DNA of 64,000 nucleotides from positions 186,001 to 250,000 of the forward strand of contig NZ_WMEZ01000005.1 in assembly GCF_009856415.1 (NCBI RefSeq), in the 5' to 3' direction. The stretch comes from Halobacillus litoralis (GTDB taxonomy: Bacteria; Bacillota; Bacilli; Bacillales; Halobacillaceae). The notes under the pieces are model-generated. The model saw only the letters and a list, made by a program, of their open reading frames with translations. It was not told the origin of the DNA and did not search any database. Positions within the stretch are counted from its first letter, which is position 1, and every line of letters starts with the position of its first letter. Positions 9,197 through 17,649 of the stretch are shown here, piece by piece. The position numbers and the translations under genes were made by a program.

Positions 9197-9931
9197 TTAA
9201 CCGTTTCCGTTATCGTCTTCATCCATTACTGGGAAAATACGTCGGCAAGGGTTCGGTAATTCTTGTCTGCAATCGCCTAGTGGAATTAGCGGACGTGGTT
9301 CGCAAGGGCGAGCAAAGACTTCCAGCTTGACAGGAGCAGAGCATTGTACTTCTTGACAAAGGGTGAATAATAGGTTGAAAAGTAAATCTAACGCACCGTC
9401 TCCATCCCCATCTACACATGTAGGGGTACCTAAAAGCCTGAAAGTTGAGGTTGGTAGGACTCGACAAGAAATTTCTGAACCTACTTGATCTGGACAGCAA
9501 AGCAGTACCGGTTCTTCACAAATTGCAGTACCGTCAATTTCTGCTGTAGCTTCTACATCTACGTACACTGGAGTTACACCATCAGATTCAAAGACATCAA
9601 AAGTGATATTGATGGGAATAGTGTCGCTCTTTGTAACGGTTACTAATGTTAATTCAATTTCTTCACCATCATCAAGAGGTACCATTTCTGTTCCTTCAGC
9701 AGTACATCCTGTGTCATCAACTGGTAAAAGTCCGAAATCAATTTCTACTTCCACATTTTGAACTGTTCCTCCGGCAGTAAGTGCTTCACAAATTCCATCA
9801 ATTACATCTTGTGTAATTCCACCAAGAGTTAGTTCCTGGACATCAGTCCCTCTTGCGATAACATAATCAAAAACCTTATTCGTATCAATACATTCCCGGC
9901 GAAAACGACTCAAGTCAATGTTTGGATCCAT
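9197..9931 (-). CDS. Cysteine-rich acidic protein, probable spore coat/exosporium component
   Basis: The 244-residue protein is acidic and rich in Cys, Asp, Glu, Val and Thr, without a signal peptide. Cysteines recur through the chain (RRECIDTNKVFDYVIARGTD near the start; EEPVLLCCPDQ; CEPRPLIPLGDCRQELPNPC near the end). The N-terminal segment resembles the start of secreted or spore-surface proteins of Bacillus and Clostridium that begin with a conserved Cys and a KVFDxV motif; this is recall, not a search. The ATG at 9931 is chosen because AAAGGAAG lies just upstream; an in-frame ATG 25 codons earlier has no ribosome site. Cross-linked cysteines would fit a coat role, but that is inference. 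Confidence 0.6.
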   Translation of the reverse strand: MDPNIDLSRFRRECIDTNKVFDYVIARGTDVQELTLGGITQDVIDGICEALTAGGTVQNVEVEIDFGLLPVDDTGCTAEGTEMVPLDDGEEIELTLVTVTKSDTIPINITFDVFESDGVTPVYVDVEATAEIDGTAICEEPVLLCCPDQVGSEISCRVLPTSTFRLLGTPTCVDGDGDGALDLLFNLLFTLCQEVQCSAPVKLEVFARPCEPRPLIPLGDCRQELPNPCRRIFPVMDEDDNGNG

Positions 9932-10144
9932 ACATGAATCTTCCTTTCCTATTTGTTGTTCGATACATCCTATGTAAAGAACCGGCCTACGGCATGAGTG
10001 GTTCACCCATTTTATGAAAAATTAGGAAATTTAGTGAGAGCGCCCATAACTTACTCAACGATTTTCTTATATAGGTATTTCACAATAAAATCATTAGAGA
10101 ATATACATAAGATGGGAAAGTATCAAAGTGAGGGTGGTAAAAAG

Positions 10145-12052
10145 ATGTTGCAATCTGGAATACTGGAAAAAATGACTCAAAGCTTAGATGAACTCTACCG
10201 GCTTGTGGAAGAACAAGCAGATTCCAATTATTTCATCCATGAAGTTTCCATTAATAAGAAAAATTTATTAAAAACGATGAGAGAACTCTACACGGAGCAT
10301 AATATTCAGGTCAAACATAATAAGAGTTTAGAAGAAACGGTCGAATCTTTGAAGCAACAATTAAAGGAAAGAGAGCAAAATCTGAAGCAATTACCGACAG
10401 AAACAGTGATCAAGCAACACTTCAGTGATATTGAAACACGTGCGGTTGCTCTAGAAGAAAAATTGGAGGAGAAATATAAGAATCAATCTCCGATCCTTGC
10501 ATCTTTACAAAAACAAATGAAACAAATGGACGGGGAACTGAAACAGGTGAAAGGGTCGCTGGAAGAATTGAGTGATTCAGAATCCTCCAATGAAGTAAAG
10601 GTTGAACAAATTAATACAGCAACGAAAAATTTACAACAATGGACCAGATCCATTGATGAAAAAATACAATCACTTTTGAAGGATCAATCTGAAGAAGCAA
10701 AAAAGGTAGATGAACTTTTTCAAAGAGTAACGGACTCGGATCGAGAAGTAAAAGAAGTACTGGAGAAGGTTCATAATTACTTGGACGCCCAGCCTGATGT
10801 GCAGAAACAGTTCGACCAGATTGAAAAACGTCTGGACGAAATGAAACAAAATATGAGTGATATAGAAAATAAGGACGTATCTGTTCTGACAGAGCGTTTG
10901 GAAAAATTGGAAGCATCTTTCGACCAAGACAAATCTCTACAATTAGATGAAAAAATTGTGTCACTTACCGCACGCCTTGAGAATATAAATCAGAAAATCA
11001 AGCCAAATCAAACAGATAATGATGTTAGCAACCTTGATCATCAATTGAACGAGACTGATAAAAAGGTTGCTTTCATCCTTGAGTTTTTAGAGAAGTATAC
11101 AGAATATCAGAACGAGTTACCGAGAGAGCTCCAGCAATCGATGGATGAAATAATTGAAAAAATGAAACGCCTTGAGGAAGTTGTTCAATCTACTCAAGAA
11201 GACGTAGAACAGATCAAAGAAGAAAAGGAAACTCCTGCTACTATAACTGAAGAAGGAAAAGAAATAGTTTTTGAAGAAGAACCTGAATCAAAAGAAAATG
11301 ATACGAACGACATTCCTTCATATGAAAAGAACGTGGAAGAAGAACCCCAGACCATGCATGTAGATCAAGATAGTTGGTTTTATCACTCGTTAAAAAACTT
11401 GTCCGAAACACAAGAATCTTTTCGACCGATCAGTAATCCAGTGCATAAAAGAAGGAAGAAGAAAAAAACAGAGAAACATACTGATTTGAACAAACAAAGT
11501 CAAAAAGAACAGTCTTATTCTGACCCGGAAGACAATGATGAAACACCACCAAGCAAAAATGATGTAGCACCTAAACCATCTTCTGCAGACACTCCACTAC
11601 ATGTTAACAAGAAGAGTGGTAATAAGGTTCCAGATATATCTAAAGAAACTCCTGACGCTCGAAAAGACGTACCCTTAGAAAACGAAACTCCAACAGAATT
11701 AGATCTAGATAAATTTTCATCACAAGAAGAAAAGCAAATCCCGGATATTCAAAAGTTCAAAGAAGTAGAGAGTGTAGAACCAAGTGTGGAAAAATATGAA
11801 CCCCTTAAAGATGAAGAAGAGGAGAAAGATGTTCCTAATGAACGGGGAGATTTAACTGAAGAGGATGTCAAAGAACCTGAGCTTGGAATTAACAAGAAGT
11901 ATACAAAGGAAAAAGAAATCTTCACTAAAGAGGAATCGCTAGATCAACAGAGTATTAATGATGTAAGTTCCTCAGAAGAAACTGTAGAACAGGACTCTTC
12001 GAATAAAAAAACATTAATGGAAAATATTATGAAAATTTTCAGTATGACATAA
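10145..12052 (+). CDS. Long coiled-coil protein with acidic low-complexity C-terminal half
   Basis: The 635-residue protein is almost entirely alpha-helical coiled coil to about residue 370 (repeats such as LEEKLEEKYKNQ, QFDQIEKRLDEMKQNM, VLTERLEKLEASFDQ). A long Glu/Asp/Lys/Pro-rich, probably disordered region follows, interrupted by a basic patch RRKKKKTEKH. No signal peptide or membrane segment is present. The start at ATG 10145 is set by GAGGGTGG upstream. The gene is divergent from the cysteine-rich protein gene. It is not recognised; a structural or scaffold role in the spore or envelope is only a guess. A second long coiled-coil gene lies at 20692. Confidence 0.75.
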   Translation: MLQSGILEKMTQSLDELYRLVEEQADSNYFIHEVSINKKNLLKTMRELYTEHNIQVKHNKSLEETVESLKQQLKEREQNLKQLPTETVIKQHFSDIETRAVALEEKLEEKYKNQSPILASLQKQMKQMDGELKQVKGSLEELSDSESSNEVKVEQINTATKNLQQWTRSIDEKIQSLLKDQSEEAKKVDELFQRVTDSDREVKEVLEKVHNYLDAQPDVQKQFDQIEKRLDEMKQNMSDIENKDVSVLTERLEKLEASFDQDKSLQLDEKIVSLTARLENINQKIKPNQTDNDVSNLDHQLNETDKKVAFILEFLEKYTEYQNELPRELQQSMDEIIEKMKRLEEVVQSTQEDVEQIKEEKETPATITEEGKEIVFEEEPESKENDTNDIPSYEKNVEEEPQTMHVDQDSWFYHSLKNLSETQESFRPISNPVHKRRKKKKTEKHTDLNKQSQKEQSYSDPEDNDETPPSKNDVAPKPSSADTPLHVNKKSGNKVPDISKETPDARKDVPLENETPTELDLDKFSSQEEKQIPDIQKFKEVESVEPSVEKYEPLKDEEEEKDVPNERGDLTEEDVKEPELGINKKYTKEKEIFTKEESLDQQSINDVSSSEETVEQDSSNKKTLMENIMKIFSMT

Positions 12053-12054
12053 AA

Positions 12055-12089
12055 AAGTGCCTGCCTAGTCATTTTACGGGCAGGCACTT
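12055..12089. terminator. Bidirectional terminator between convergent genes
   Basis: An 11-bp stem AAGTGCCTGCC/GGCAGGCACTT with A residues before and T residues after. It lies between the stop of the coiled-coil gene (12052) and the stop of the minus-strand zinc-motif gene (12095), and can serve both. Confidence 0.85.
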
Positions 12090-12094
12090 CTCTT

Positions 12095-12358
12095 TTAAGC
12101 GAACTGTTGTAGTGCACGGTACATTTGCTTACCTTCATCGTTCAGCACGTGACCATTCCCATGGCATCGTCCACATTCAGTGTTGTAACTCGTTTCCTCA
12201 ACTGCCATTTTCCAAGCGGTTTTCTCACTCGCATGATTCACTCGGCTATAGTGATCCATGATCATATTCGCCTTGCTATCGTCATATTCCTGATAAGTGC
12301 CGGTTCCGTGGCAAAGGGGGCAGACATTGTAAAGATGACTCACCGTTTTTGTATTCAA
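12095..12358 (-). CDS. Small DnaJ-type zinc-motif protein (two CxxCxGxG knuckles)
   Basis: A protein of about 87 residues with two cysteine knuckles, CPLCHGTG near the N-terminus and CGRCHGNG near residue 65. They frame a helical middle (SKANMIMDHYSRVNHASEKT). This is the zinc-binding motif of DnaJ without the J domain. Bacillaceae carry small proteins of this kind annotated as DnaJ-like; their role is unknown. The start is uncertain: TTG at 12358 has AAGGAAG eight bases upstream, whereas the GTG at 12367 overlaps that site. A broken copy lies at 8291-8452. It shares a terminator with the convergent coiled-coil gene. Confidence 0.75.
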   Translation of the reverse strand: MNTKTVSHLYNVCPLCHGTGTYQEYDDSKANMIMDHYSRVNHASEKTAWKMAVEETSYNTECGRCHGNGHVLNDEGKQMYRALQQFA

Positions 12359-12545
12359 AAAGAACACTTCCTTTTGATTTGATATAGTTAAATTATGATT
12401 GATTTTATGGAATATTCAGTCTAATTGCAATAGGTTTTGGACAAATAAAAAAGAAAAAAAGTCATTCGTTCACAATTTTGTGGAATTTGCCTACCGCTAC
12501 AAAGATATAGCCCAATCTATCAGGGGATTTTCTGTACGATATGAA

Positions 12546-12580
12546 GCGAAAGGTCATCCGATTTGAGGATGACCTTTCGC
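12546..12580. repeat. Perfect inverted repeat without T run
   Basis: A 14-bp perfect stem GCGAAAGGTCATCC/GGATGACCTTTCGC with a 7-base loop. No T run follows on either strand, so it is not a standard terminator. The core AGGTCATCC/GGATGACCT recurs in the hairpins at 30312 and 33346. Confidence 0.75.
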
Positions 12581-12603
12581 GCCAAAGAGTAGTCGGATCG
12601 CGC

Positions 12604-12632
12604 AAAAAAAGCCACCGGGAAGTCCCGGTGGC
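12604..12632 (-). terminator. Terminator of the CAP-domain gene
   Basis: A 10-bp stem GCCACCGGGA/TCCCGGTGGC with seven T on the minus strand, just beyond the stop codon at 12650. Confidence 0.9.
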
Positions 12633-12649
12633 AACTGCCTATCATTCTA

Positions 12650-13465
12650 TTACTTACCGATGAACATTTGTGTCCAGTAGTTACCGTCTTCCGCATGACC
12701 TACACCAATGTGAGTGAAGTCAGGGTTCATGATGTTTTCACGGTGACCTTGACTGTTCATCCAGCCTTGGACAACTTCTTCTGGAGTCGTTTGTCCCATG
12801 GCGATGTTCTCTCCAGCTGTACGGTAGTCAATGCCATATGACTTCATCATGTCAAATGGAGAACCGTAATTCGGGCTGTTGTGAGAGAAGTAGTTGTTTT
12901 GCTGCATGTCTAGAGACTTGTCTTTAGCTACGGCACTTAGTTCAGTGTCTAGTTTCAGTGGAGCTAGTCCTTGCTTTTCACGTTCTTGGTTTGTCAATTC
13001 AACGACTTGCTTTTCAAATGCAGATACTTCAGAAGTTGCTTCTTCTTGTGTGTTTTCTTCTTTTTGTACTTCTTCTTCAGCAGGCTGCTCTGGTGCTGGA
13101 GCTTGTTCAGCTTCAGGTTGAGGAGCAGGTGCTTCTTGTTTAGGCTCTTCCTGTTTAGGTTCTTCCTTTACAGGTGTTTCTGGTTTGGGTTGTTCTTGTT
13201 TCGGTTGTTCTGGTGGTGCTTGTTGATATTTTTGTGCGAATTGATCAAAGAAAGACTGGAAATCTACTTGTTGAAGATTGTTGTTCTTTAAAGCTTCTTC
13301 ATTTTCAGTGATCCAGTTGTTCAATTGACCGGAATCTATTTGAATCGTTTTTGTTTCTACTTGTACGTTTTGCTGTACTTCACCTGTGGATGCAAGGGAA
13401 GTAGCTGGTGATGCTAGTAAGGATAGAGCGAGTGCTCCTGATACAATCAATGACTTTTTCATCAT
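12650..13465 (-). CDS. Secreted CAP/SCP-domain protein (YkwD-like)
   Basis: The 271-residue protein starts with a signal peptide (MMKKSLIVSGALALSLLASPATSLAS). A helical stretch rich in Gln and Asn follows. Residues about 90-145 form a Pro/Glu/Gln linker of repeated PKQEEPK-type units. The C-terminal CAP domain (about 150-271) has the family motifs VVELTNQEREKQGL, NYFSHNSPNYGSPFDMM, AGENIAMG and GHRENIMNPDFTHIGVG. Bacterial CAP proteins are secreted and some attach to spores or walls, as with B. subtilis YkwD and spore YlbC-like proteins; their biochemical activity is not settled. An AAGGAGGAATTTTC ribosome site supports the start. Confidence 0.9.
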   Translation of the reverse strand: MMKKSLIVSGALALSLLASPATSLASTGEVQQNVQVETKTIQIDSGQLNNWITENEEALKNNNLQQVDFQSFFDQFAQKYQQAPPEQPKQEQPKPETPVKEEPKQEEPKQEAPAPQPEAEQAPAPEQPAEEEVQKEENTQEEATSEVSAFEKQVVELTNQEREKQGLAPLKLDTELSAVAKDKSLDMQQNNYFSHNSPNYGSPFDMMKSYGIDYRTAGENIAMGQTTPEEVVQGWMNSQGHRENIMNPDFTHIGVGHAEDGNYWTQMFIGK

Positions 13466-13795
13466 GTTGAAAATTCCTCCTTGAAACCTTTGTTTTTTGG
13501 AACGACTCTATCGTACCACTGAACTTTTGTAACATAGGAGGATGATATTTCCATAGGATGATAAGAGAAGATTGGTAGATTTGAAGTTGACCTTACCTTC
13601 CTTTAATCTCAGTGATTTTTAAAAATCCATGCAATACGATCTTTTGGAATAATAATCCTTAGTATAGATATTTTACTAGTTTACCTGGGTTGACAGACTT
13701 TTGAGAAAGGTCTGTTTTTTACGAGTATGACAGCAGTTTTACAAAGATTAGTATGGGATTAAAGCCTTTAAGACTGGGAAGGTCAACACTTATTT
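13466..13795. other. Gene-free stretch with one terminator-like hairpin
   Basis: About 330 bases between the CAP-domain gene and the TPR-like gene. No open frame with a ribosome site was seen. It holds the CAP gene's upstream region and, at 13694-13720, an imperfect hairpin (CAGACTTT, loop TGAG, AAAGGTCTG) followed by six T. That hairpin would terminate plus-strand transcription; the transcript it would end is not identified. Confidence 0.5.
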
Positions 13796-13824
13796 TTAAC
13801 ATGGAACGTGCGGTGTGGTATAGT
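13796..13824 (+). promoter_or_regulatory. Probable sigma-A promoter of the TPR-like gene
   Basis: TTAACA (13796-13801) and an extended -10 TGGTATAGT (core TATAGT 13819-13824) are separated by 17 bases. The start codon at 13850 follows within 30 bases. Confidence 0.55.
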
Positions 13825-13849
13825 GAAGAAAAGAGGGAGGCGGATGTTG

Positions 13850-15202
13850 ATGAACCCAATGACGATTCATGTAAAGCAACAAAAGCACGATTTAGCGCTC
13901 GCTCCATCTCGTGTTGTCTTTTACGAGCAAATGCAACTCGTGGAAACTTTTGATGATCAATCCCAATGCCATATGCTTTTCTTTTATAAGCAAAAGTATT
14001 TAACGGCCGTCCGAACGACACGACTGAAGCTCCATTCCTATGTGGCCTGTGCATTCAAGGAAGGTACGGTATATGAATCTCCGCATCCATTTTTACAAGC
14101 TTTAATTGAAACGAATATCCCTCTTCAAAAATACAGCTATCCCCAGCTGAAAAAGAAAATCGCACGTCCGTACTCCAGGCAGGAACAAGCGAAAATCCTC
14201 ACCTTTTTTGAGTCATTCATTCCTAAGAAACAATTATTCCAAGATATGAAATCTCTCTTTTATCAATACCGTCGTGAAGGGAACATGTCCGCTGCTTATC
14301 GTGTGATTCGGGTGATGCGTGACTTTGCACCGAATAACCGGTTTGTGAAAGAAATGGCTAATGACCTCTCTTATCGCAAGCTTGCCAATCTATACTTAGA
14401 AGAATCGCAAACACTTATGGAACGCGACCCTTTGTTTAAGGAAATGTGTGCATCATTCGAAGACCACCAACGCCTGTTGGAAAAAGAAGGCCGTTGGATT
14501 GAAGCGTATACCCACCAGCTGTCCCATATCTCTAATCAACCGACCTCAGAAAGCTATCAATCGTATCGAGCCTCTCTCTCCCGGCATTTCGATAGCGATA
14601 GCCGAACCTATATCCTTGAGGAATTGTCTCAAGCTATTCCATCCTTCCAACCAGTGACAGAAGACCTTTTCCACAACCATGTAGTAAATGAAAATGTAAA
14701 TGCAGTGGCACGCCTCTACACAGAACGGGAGCTAAATCTGAATGAAGAGCAATTCAAGCAGGTGGAAGCCTTACTTGAAGAAAATCGGTTCAACGAAACT
14801 CCCGAAAACCTTCTTCCTTTCATGAAGCGAATCACAGCCCAGCATCCCGATCAAACTCGGAAGCTACTGGATGCATTTGTGATCAGATTGCTTGAAACGA
14901 TGGAGCTAGAACAGGTCCATGATTTTCTAAAGGCATTTAAGAAAAAGAGCTCGCTCATGAGGAAAGTGGAGCGGATGAACGAAATTCATGAAGATCTCGA
15001 TTGTATGCAGGAGCTCGGAGAACTGTACTACGGGTTCCATCAGCTTGAGAAATCAATCGAATGCTTCCAAATGGAAATGGAACTTAAACCGAGTGCGCCG
15101 GAGCCACTAAGGTGGTTGTCGAAAGTGTACGCAGATAAAAAAATGCTGGATGAATCGAAGGCTTATCAGCAATTGTGTGTCGATGTCCAAAAGTGGGCCT
15201 AA
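13850..15202 (+). CDS. TPR-like helical repeat protein of unknown function
   Basis: The 450-residue protein is soluble and has no signal peptide. An N-terminal part includes RVVFYEQMQLVETFDDQSQ. The rest is a long run of helical repeats of tetratricopeptide character, clearest at the C-terminus (LGELYYGFHQLEKSIECFQM, ELKPSAPEPLRWLSKVYADK). TPR scaffolds mediate protein-protein contacts. The ATG at 13850 is preferred because GGGAGG lies nine bases upstream; an ATG two codons earlier is only three bases from it. It is not assigned to a named family. The channel gene follows 76 bases downstream on the same strand. Confidence 0.75.
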   Translation: MNPMTIHVKQQKHDLALAPSRVVFYEQMQLVETFDDQSQCHMLFFYKQKYLTAVRTTRLKLHSYVACAFKEGTVYESPHPFLQALIETNIPLQKYSYPQLKKKIARPYSRQEQAKILTFFESFIPKKQLFQDMKSLFYQYRREGNMSAAYRVIRVMRDFAPNNRFVKEMANDLSYRKLANLYLEESQTLMERDPLFKEMCASFEDHQRLLEKEGRWIEAYTHQLSHISNQPTSESYQSYRASLSRHFDSDSRTYILEELSQAIPSFQPVTEDLFHNHVVNENVNAVARLYTERELNLNEEQFKQVEALLEENRFNETPENLLPFMKRITAQHPDQTRKLLDAFVIRLLETMELEQVHDFLKAFKKKSSLMRKVERMNEIHEDLDCMQELGELYYGFHQLEKSIECFQMEMELKPSAPEPLRWLSKVYADKKMLDESKAYQQLCVDVQKWA

Positions 15203-15278
15203 AGGTGATTGACGACTGTGCTTAAATCCTATATAAAAGACGAGAGAGTCATATTGGGGAGAAAGCGGGGAGAAGAGA

Positions 15279-16058
15279 ATCAAGTTACGCCATTTCATTG
15301 AAAATAAAAGTTTTTCACGCTTTATATTAGCGGTTATCTTGATCAATGCTGTCATTATTGGAATCTCTACGGATGACAGAATTTATCAAAACTATCAGTC
15401 GTTATTCATATTCTTAGATATTTTGGTTTTATCAATCTTTACGATTGAAATCATTTTAAAGCTTGTCGTTTATCGCAGCCACTTTTTTAAGGATGGTTGG
15501 AACATTTTCGACTTTGTGATCGTATTTGGAAGTCTCGTGCTATATAATACTCATTTCGTTGGTGTGTTACGAATTTTGCGTGTGCTCCGAGTATTAAGGA
15601 CGATTTCAGTTGTCCCTTCTCTAAGGAGGCTAACAAGCGCTTTGTTCCTTGCCATTCCAGCCATCGGGTCCGTCATGATCCTGATGGGAATCATCTTTTA
15701 TGTGTATGCGATCATCGGAGTCACCTTTTTTGGAGATATCGCTCCAGAATACTTTGGAAACGTCGGCCTCAGTACGTTGACATTATTCCAAGTGTTTACG
15801 CTGGAGAGTTGGGCAAGTGGTGTCTTCCGTCCGATTTTTGCTGAAATTACATGGTCTTGGGTCTATTTCGTTTCCTTCATTGTTATTTCTGCCTTCATCA
15901 TTTTGAATCTGATTATTGGTGAAATCGTCAACAATGCCCAGCAGCTTTCCGAACATGCGGAGGAAGAAAGTAAAGATATGGCGAAGATTATGAATGACCT
16001 TGATGAGCTGAAGCAAATGATACGTGAGCAAGATCATAAGAATAATAAAACAGGTTAA
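15279..16058 (+). CDS. NaChBac-like voltage-gated sodium channel
   Basis: A six-helix ion channel close to B. halodurans NaChBac. It has the S3 segment NIFDFVIVFGSLVLY, the S4 voltage sensor with regularly spaced arginines (VLRILRVLRVLRTISVVPSL), and the filter TLESWASG (about residues 174-181 from this start). S6 is FIVISAFIILNLIIGEIVNN, with a cytoplasmic coiled tail. The first canonical start codon is TTG at 15339, which would remove most of S1. In-frame S1 homology (RIKLRHFIENKSFSRF) extends upstream but contains no ATG, GTG or TTG. The ATC at 15279, six bases after GGGGAG, is proposed as start. Family call is strong; the exact start is not. Confidence 0.85.
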   Translation: MKLRHFIENKSFSRFILAVILINAVIIGISTDDRIYQNYQSLFIFLDILVLSIFTIEIILKLVVYRSHFFKDGWNIFDFVIVFGSLVLYNTHFVGVLRILRVLRVLRTISVVPSLRRLTSALFLAIPAIGSVMILMGIIFYVYAIIGVTFFGDIAPEYFGNVGLSTLTLFQVFTLESWASGVFRPIFAEITWSWVYFVSFIVISAFIILNLIIGEIVNNAQQLSEHAEEESKDMAKIMNDLDELKQMIREQDHKNNKTG

Positions 16059-16061
16059 CCC

Positions 16062-16102
16062 AAAAGGATCGCTGTCCAGCCATTGGACAGCGATCCTTTT
16101 TA
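16062..16102 (+). terminator. Terminator after the sodium channel gene
   Basis: A 17-bp stem AAAAGGATCGCTGTCCA/TGGACAGCGATCCTTTT with a T run, immediately after the stop codon. It is symmetrical enough to act on the convergent gene as well. Confidence 0.9.
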
Positions 16103-16146
16103 ATTCCTCTATCTTTTCCCGTAGCACCTCAACTGAGATTGTGGGC

Positions 16147-17481
16147 TTAGTTGAAGAATAGAAGGGCAATGGATATTGGGATGAAGCTCCAAAACAGAAT
16201 AATGACACAGAAGCCCATGATGTCTTTAACTTTTAGTCCGGCAATCGCCAGAAGTGGCAATGCCCAAAATGGTTGAATCATGTTCGTCCACGCATCTCCC
16301 CAGGCTACTGCCATCGCCGTTTTGGCTGTGCTTACGCCAAGGTCCATCGCCGCTGGGATCATAATCGGAGCCTGCACTGCCCATTGTCCACCCCCGGATG
16401 GGACGAAAAAGTTGACGATGCCGGCACTGATGAAAGCGAGCACCGGGAACGTGAATTCTGTTGAAATGCTGACAAACCAGTTCGACATCTGTTCAGATAA
16501 ACCGGAAGCCACCATCATGCCCATGATGCCTGCATAGAAAGGGAATTGAATGATGATCCCGCCAGCATTTTTCACTCCGTCATTTACGCTGTTCAAAAAT
16601 CTTCTTGGTGTCTGATGAAAAAGGATTCCGAGGAATAAGAAGATAAAGTTCACAATATTAATATTGAGGTCAAACCCGTTCCTAATAAAGTGATATACGA
16701 TGAATGCCAGGCCAAGAGCCCCAATCAAGTAAGAGATGATCTTGCTGTTTTCCATCCGTTCAGCTGGGGTCAAGTCGGCTGTTGTTGCGGCCATTTGCTG
16801 CTCGGACTTATCTTCATTTTCTAAGAAGTCGAGATTGTTTTTACTCAGGTCACCGCTGGATTTCAGCAACCATAAGTTTAGCAGAGGAAGAGATAGAAGT
16901 AGTGTCACAATGATGAAAATGTTCATTCCGCTGAACAGTGTGTCCGTAATCGCGATGGAACCGATCGAATCGGCTAGAAAATGGTCTTCTGTCGCAATGG
17001 TCAATGGAATGGATCCTGAAAACCCTCCGTGCCAAAGAATGAATCCACTATAGGCACTGGCCATCAATAAGCGATAATCCACATTCGGCACACGTCTCGC
17101 TACGTGGACGGCAAGGAGTGCGCCGGCTACAAGTCCGAATCCATAGTTGATTACACAAGCGACTCCAGCTACAAAAGTAACTAATAAAATAGCCTGTCCT
17201 GGAGTTTTTGCCAGCGTACTTATTTTAGATAAAGCGGCTTTGACTAAAGGAGTATTCGCAAGTATGTATCCCGTGACAACGATCAATGACATTTGCATGG
17301 CGAATGCAAGCAGGTTCCAGAATCCATCTCCCCAAAATTGCACCATCTGTCCTGGTGAGCTGCCTGTGAAGAAAATCCCTAATCCAAAAACGACGAGTGT
17401 CAGAATGATGGCAAACAAAAACGCATCGGGTAAGAAACGCTGCACCATCCGGTCGAAAAAGTTTGTGATTCCTCGAAGCAT
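16147..17481 (-). CDS. Short-chain fatty acid transporter, AtoE family
   Basis: The 444-residue membrane protein has about 11 hydrophobic segments. It matches the AtoE/YxjC-independent SCFA family in its start (RFLPDAFLFAIILTLVVFGL) and in the signatures GFWNLLAFAMQMSLIVVTGY and VNFFVPSGGGQWAVQAPIM. Members are thought to import short-chain fatty acids such as acetoacetate or butyrate. The ATG at 17481 is chosen because TAGGAGG precedes it; the 14 extra N-terminal codons upstream lack such a site. A perfect CcpA-type cre sequence sits at 17502-17515, just upstream, so carbon catabolite repression is likely. The substrate is inferred from the family. Confidence 0.87.
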   Translation of the reverse strand: MLRGITNFFDRMVQRFLPDAFLFAIILTLVVFGLGIFFTGSSPGQMVQFWGDGFWNLLAFAMQMSLIVVTGYILANTPLVKAALSKISTLAKTPGQAILLVTFVAGVACVINYGFGLVAGALLAVHVARRVPNVDYRLLMASAYSGFILWHGGFSGSIPLTIATEDHFLADSIGSIAITDTLFSGMNIFIIVTLLLSLPLLNLWLLKSSGDLSKNNLDFLENEDKSEQQMAATTADLTPAERMENSKIISYLIGALGLAFIVYHFIRNGFDLNINIVNFIFLFLGILFHQTPRRFLNSVNDGVKNAGGIIIQFPFYAGIMGMMVASGLSEQMSNWFVSISTEFTFPVLAFISAGIVNFFVPSGGGQWAVQAPIMIPAAMDLGVSTAKTAMAVAWGDAWTNMIQPFWALPLLAIAGLKVKDIMGFCVIILFWSFIPISIALLFFN

Positions 17482-17501
17482 CCTAAACAACCTCCTAAAT
17501 A

Positions 17502-17515
17502 TGTAATCGCTTTCA
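17502..17515 (-). promoter_or_regulatory. cre site (CcpA) upstream of the AtoE-type gene
   Basis: TGTAATCGCTTTCA fits the cre consensus TGWAANCGNTNWCA at every position. It lies about 20 bases upstream of the AtoE start codon and would block transcription when CcpA is bound. Confidence 0.7.
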
Positions 17516-17649
17516 ACTATCACATTAAGTGTCCATCAGCGAGAAGGAAATTTCAAGACCCAAGTGTAATTTTTTCCTTGTCAAAAGTTAGAAATAGTCA
17601 TATACTACATTACAACACTAATGCACCCATTCAGAGAGAAGGCGATACA

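Noticed and set aside
9998-10144. Extended N-terminus of the coiled-coil protein (start at 9998)
   Set aside because: The added 49 codons overlap the upstream region of the divergent gene, have no ribosome site, and differ in composition from the rest.
12558-12600. The hairpin at 12546-12580 as a terminator
   Set aside because: No T run follows on either strand, and a better terminator for the CAP gene lies at 12604-12632.
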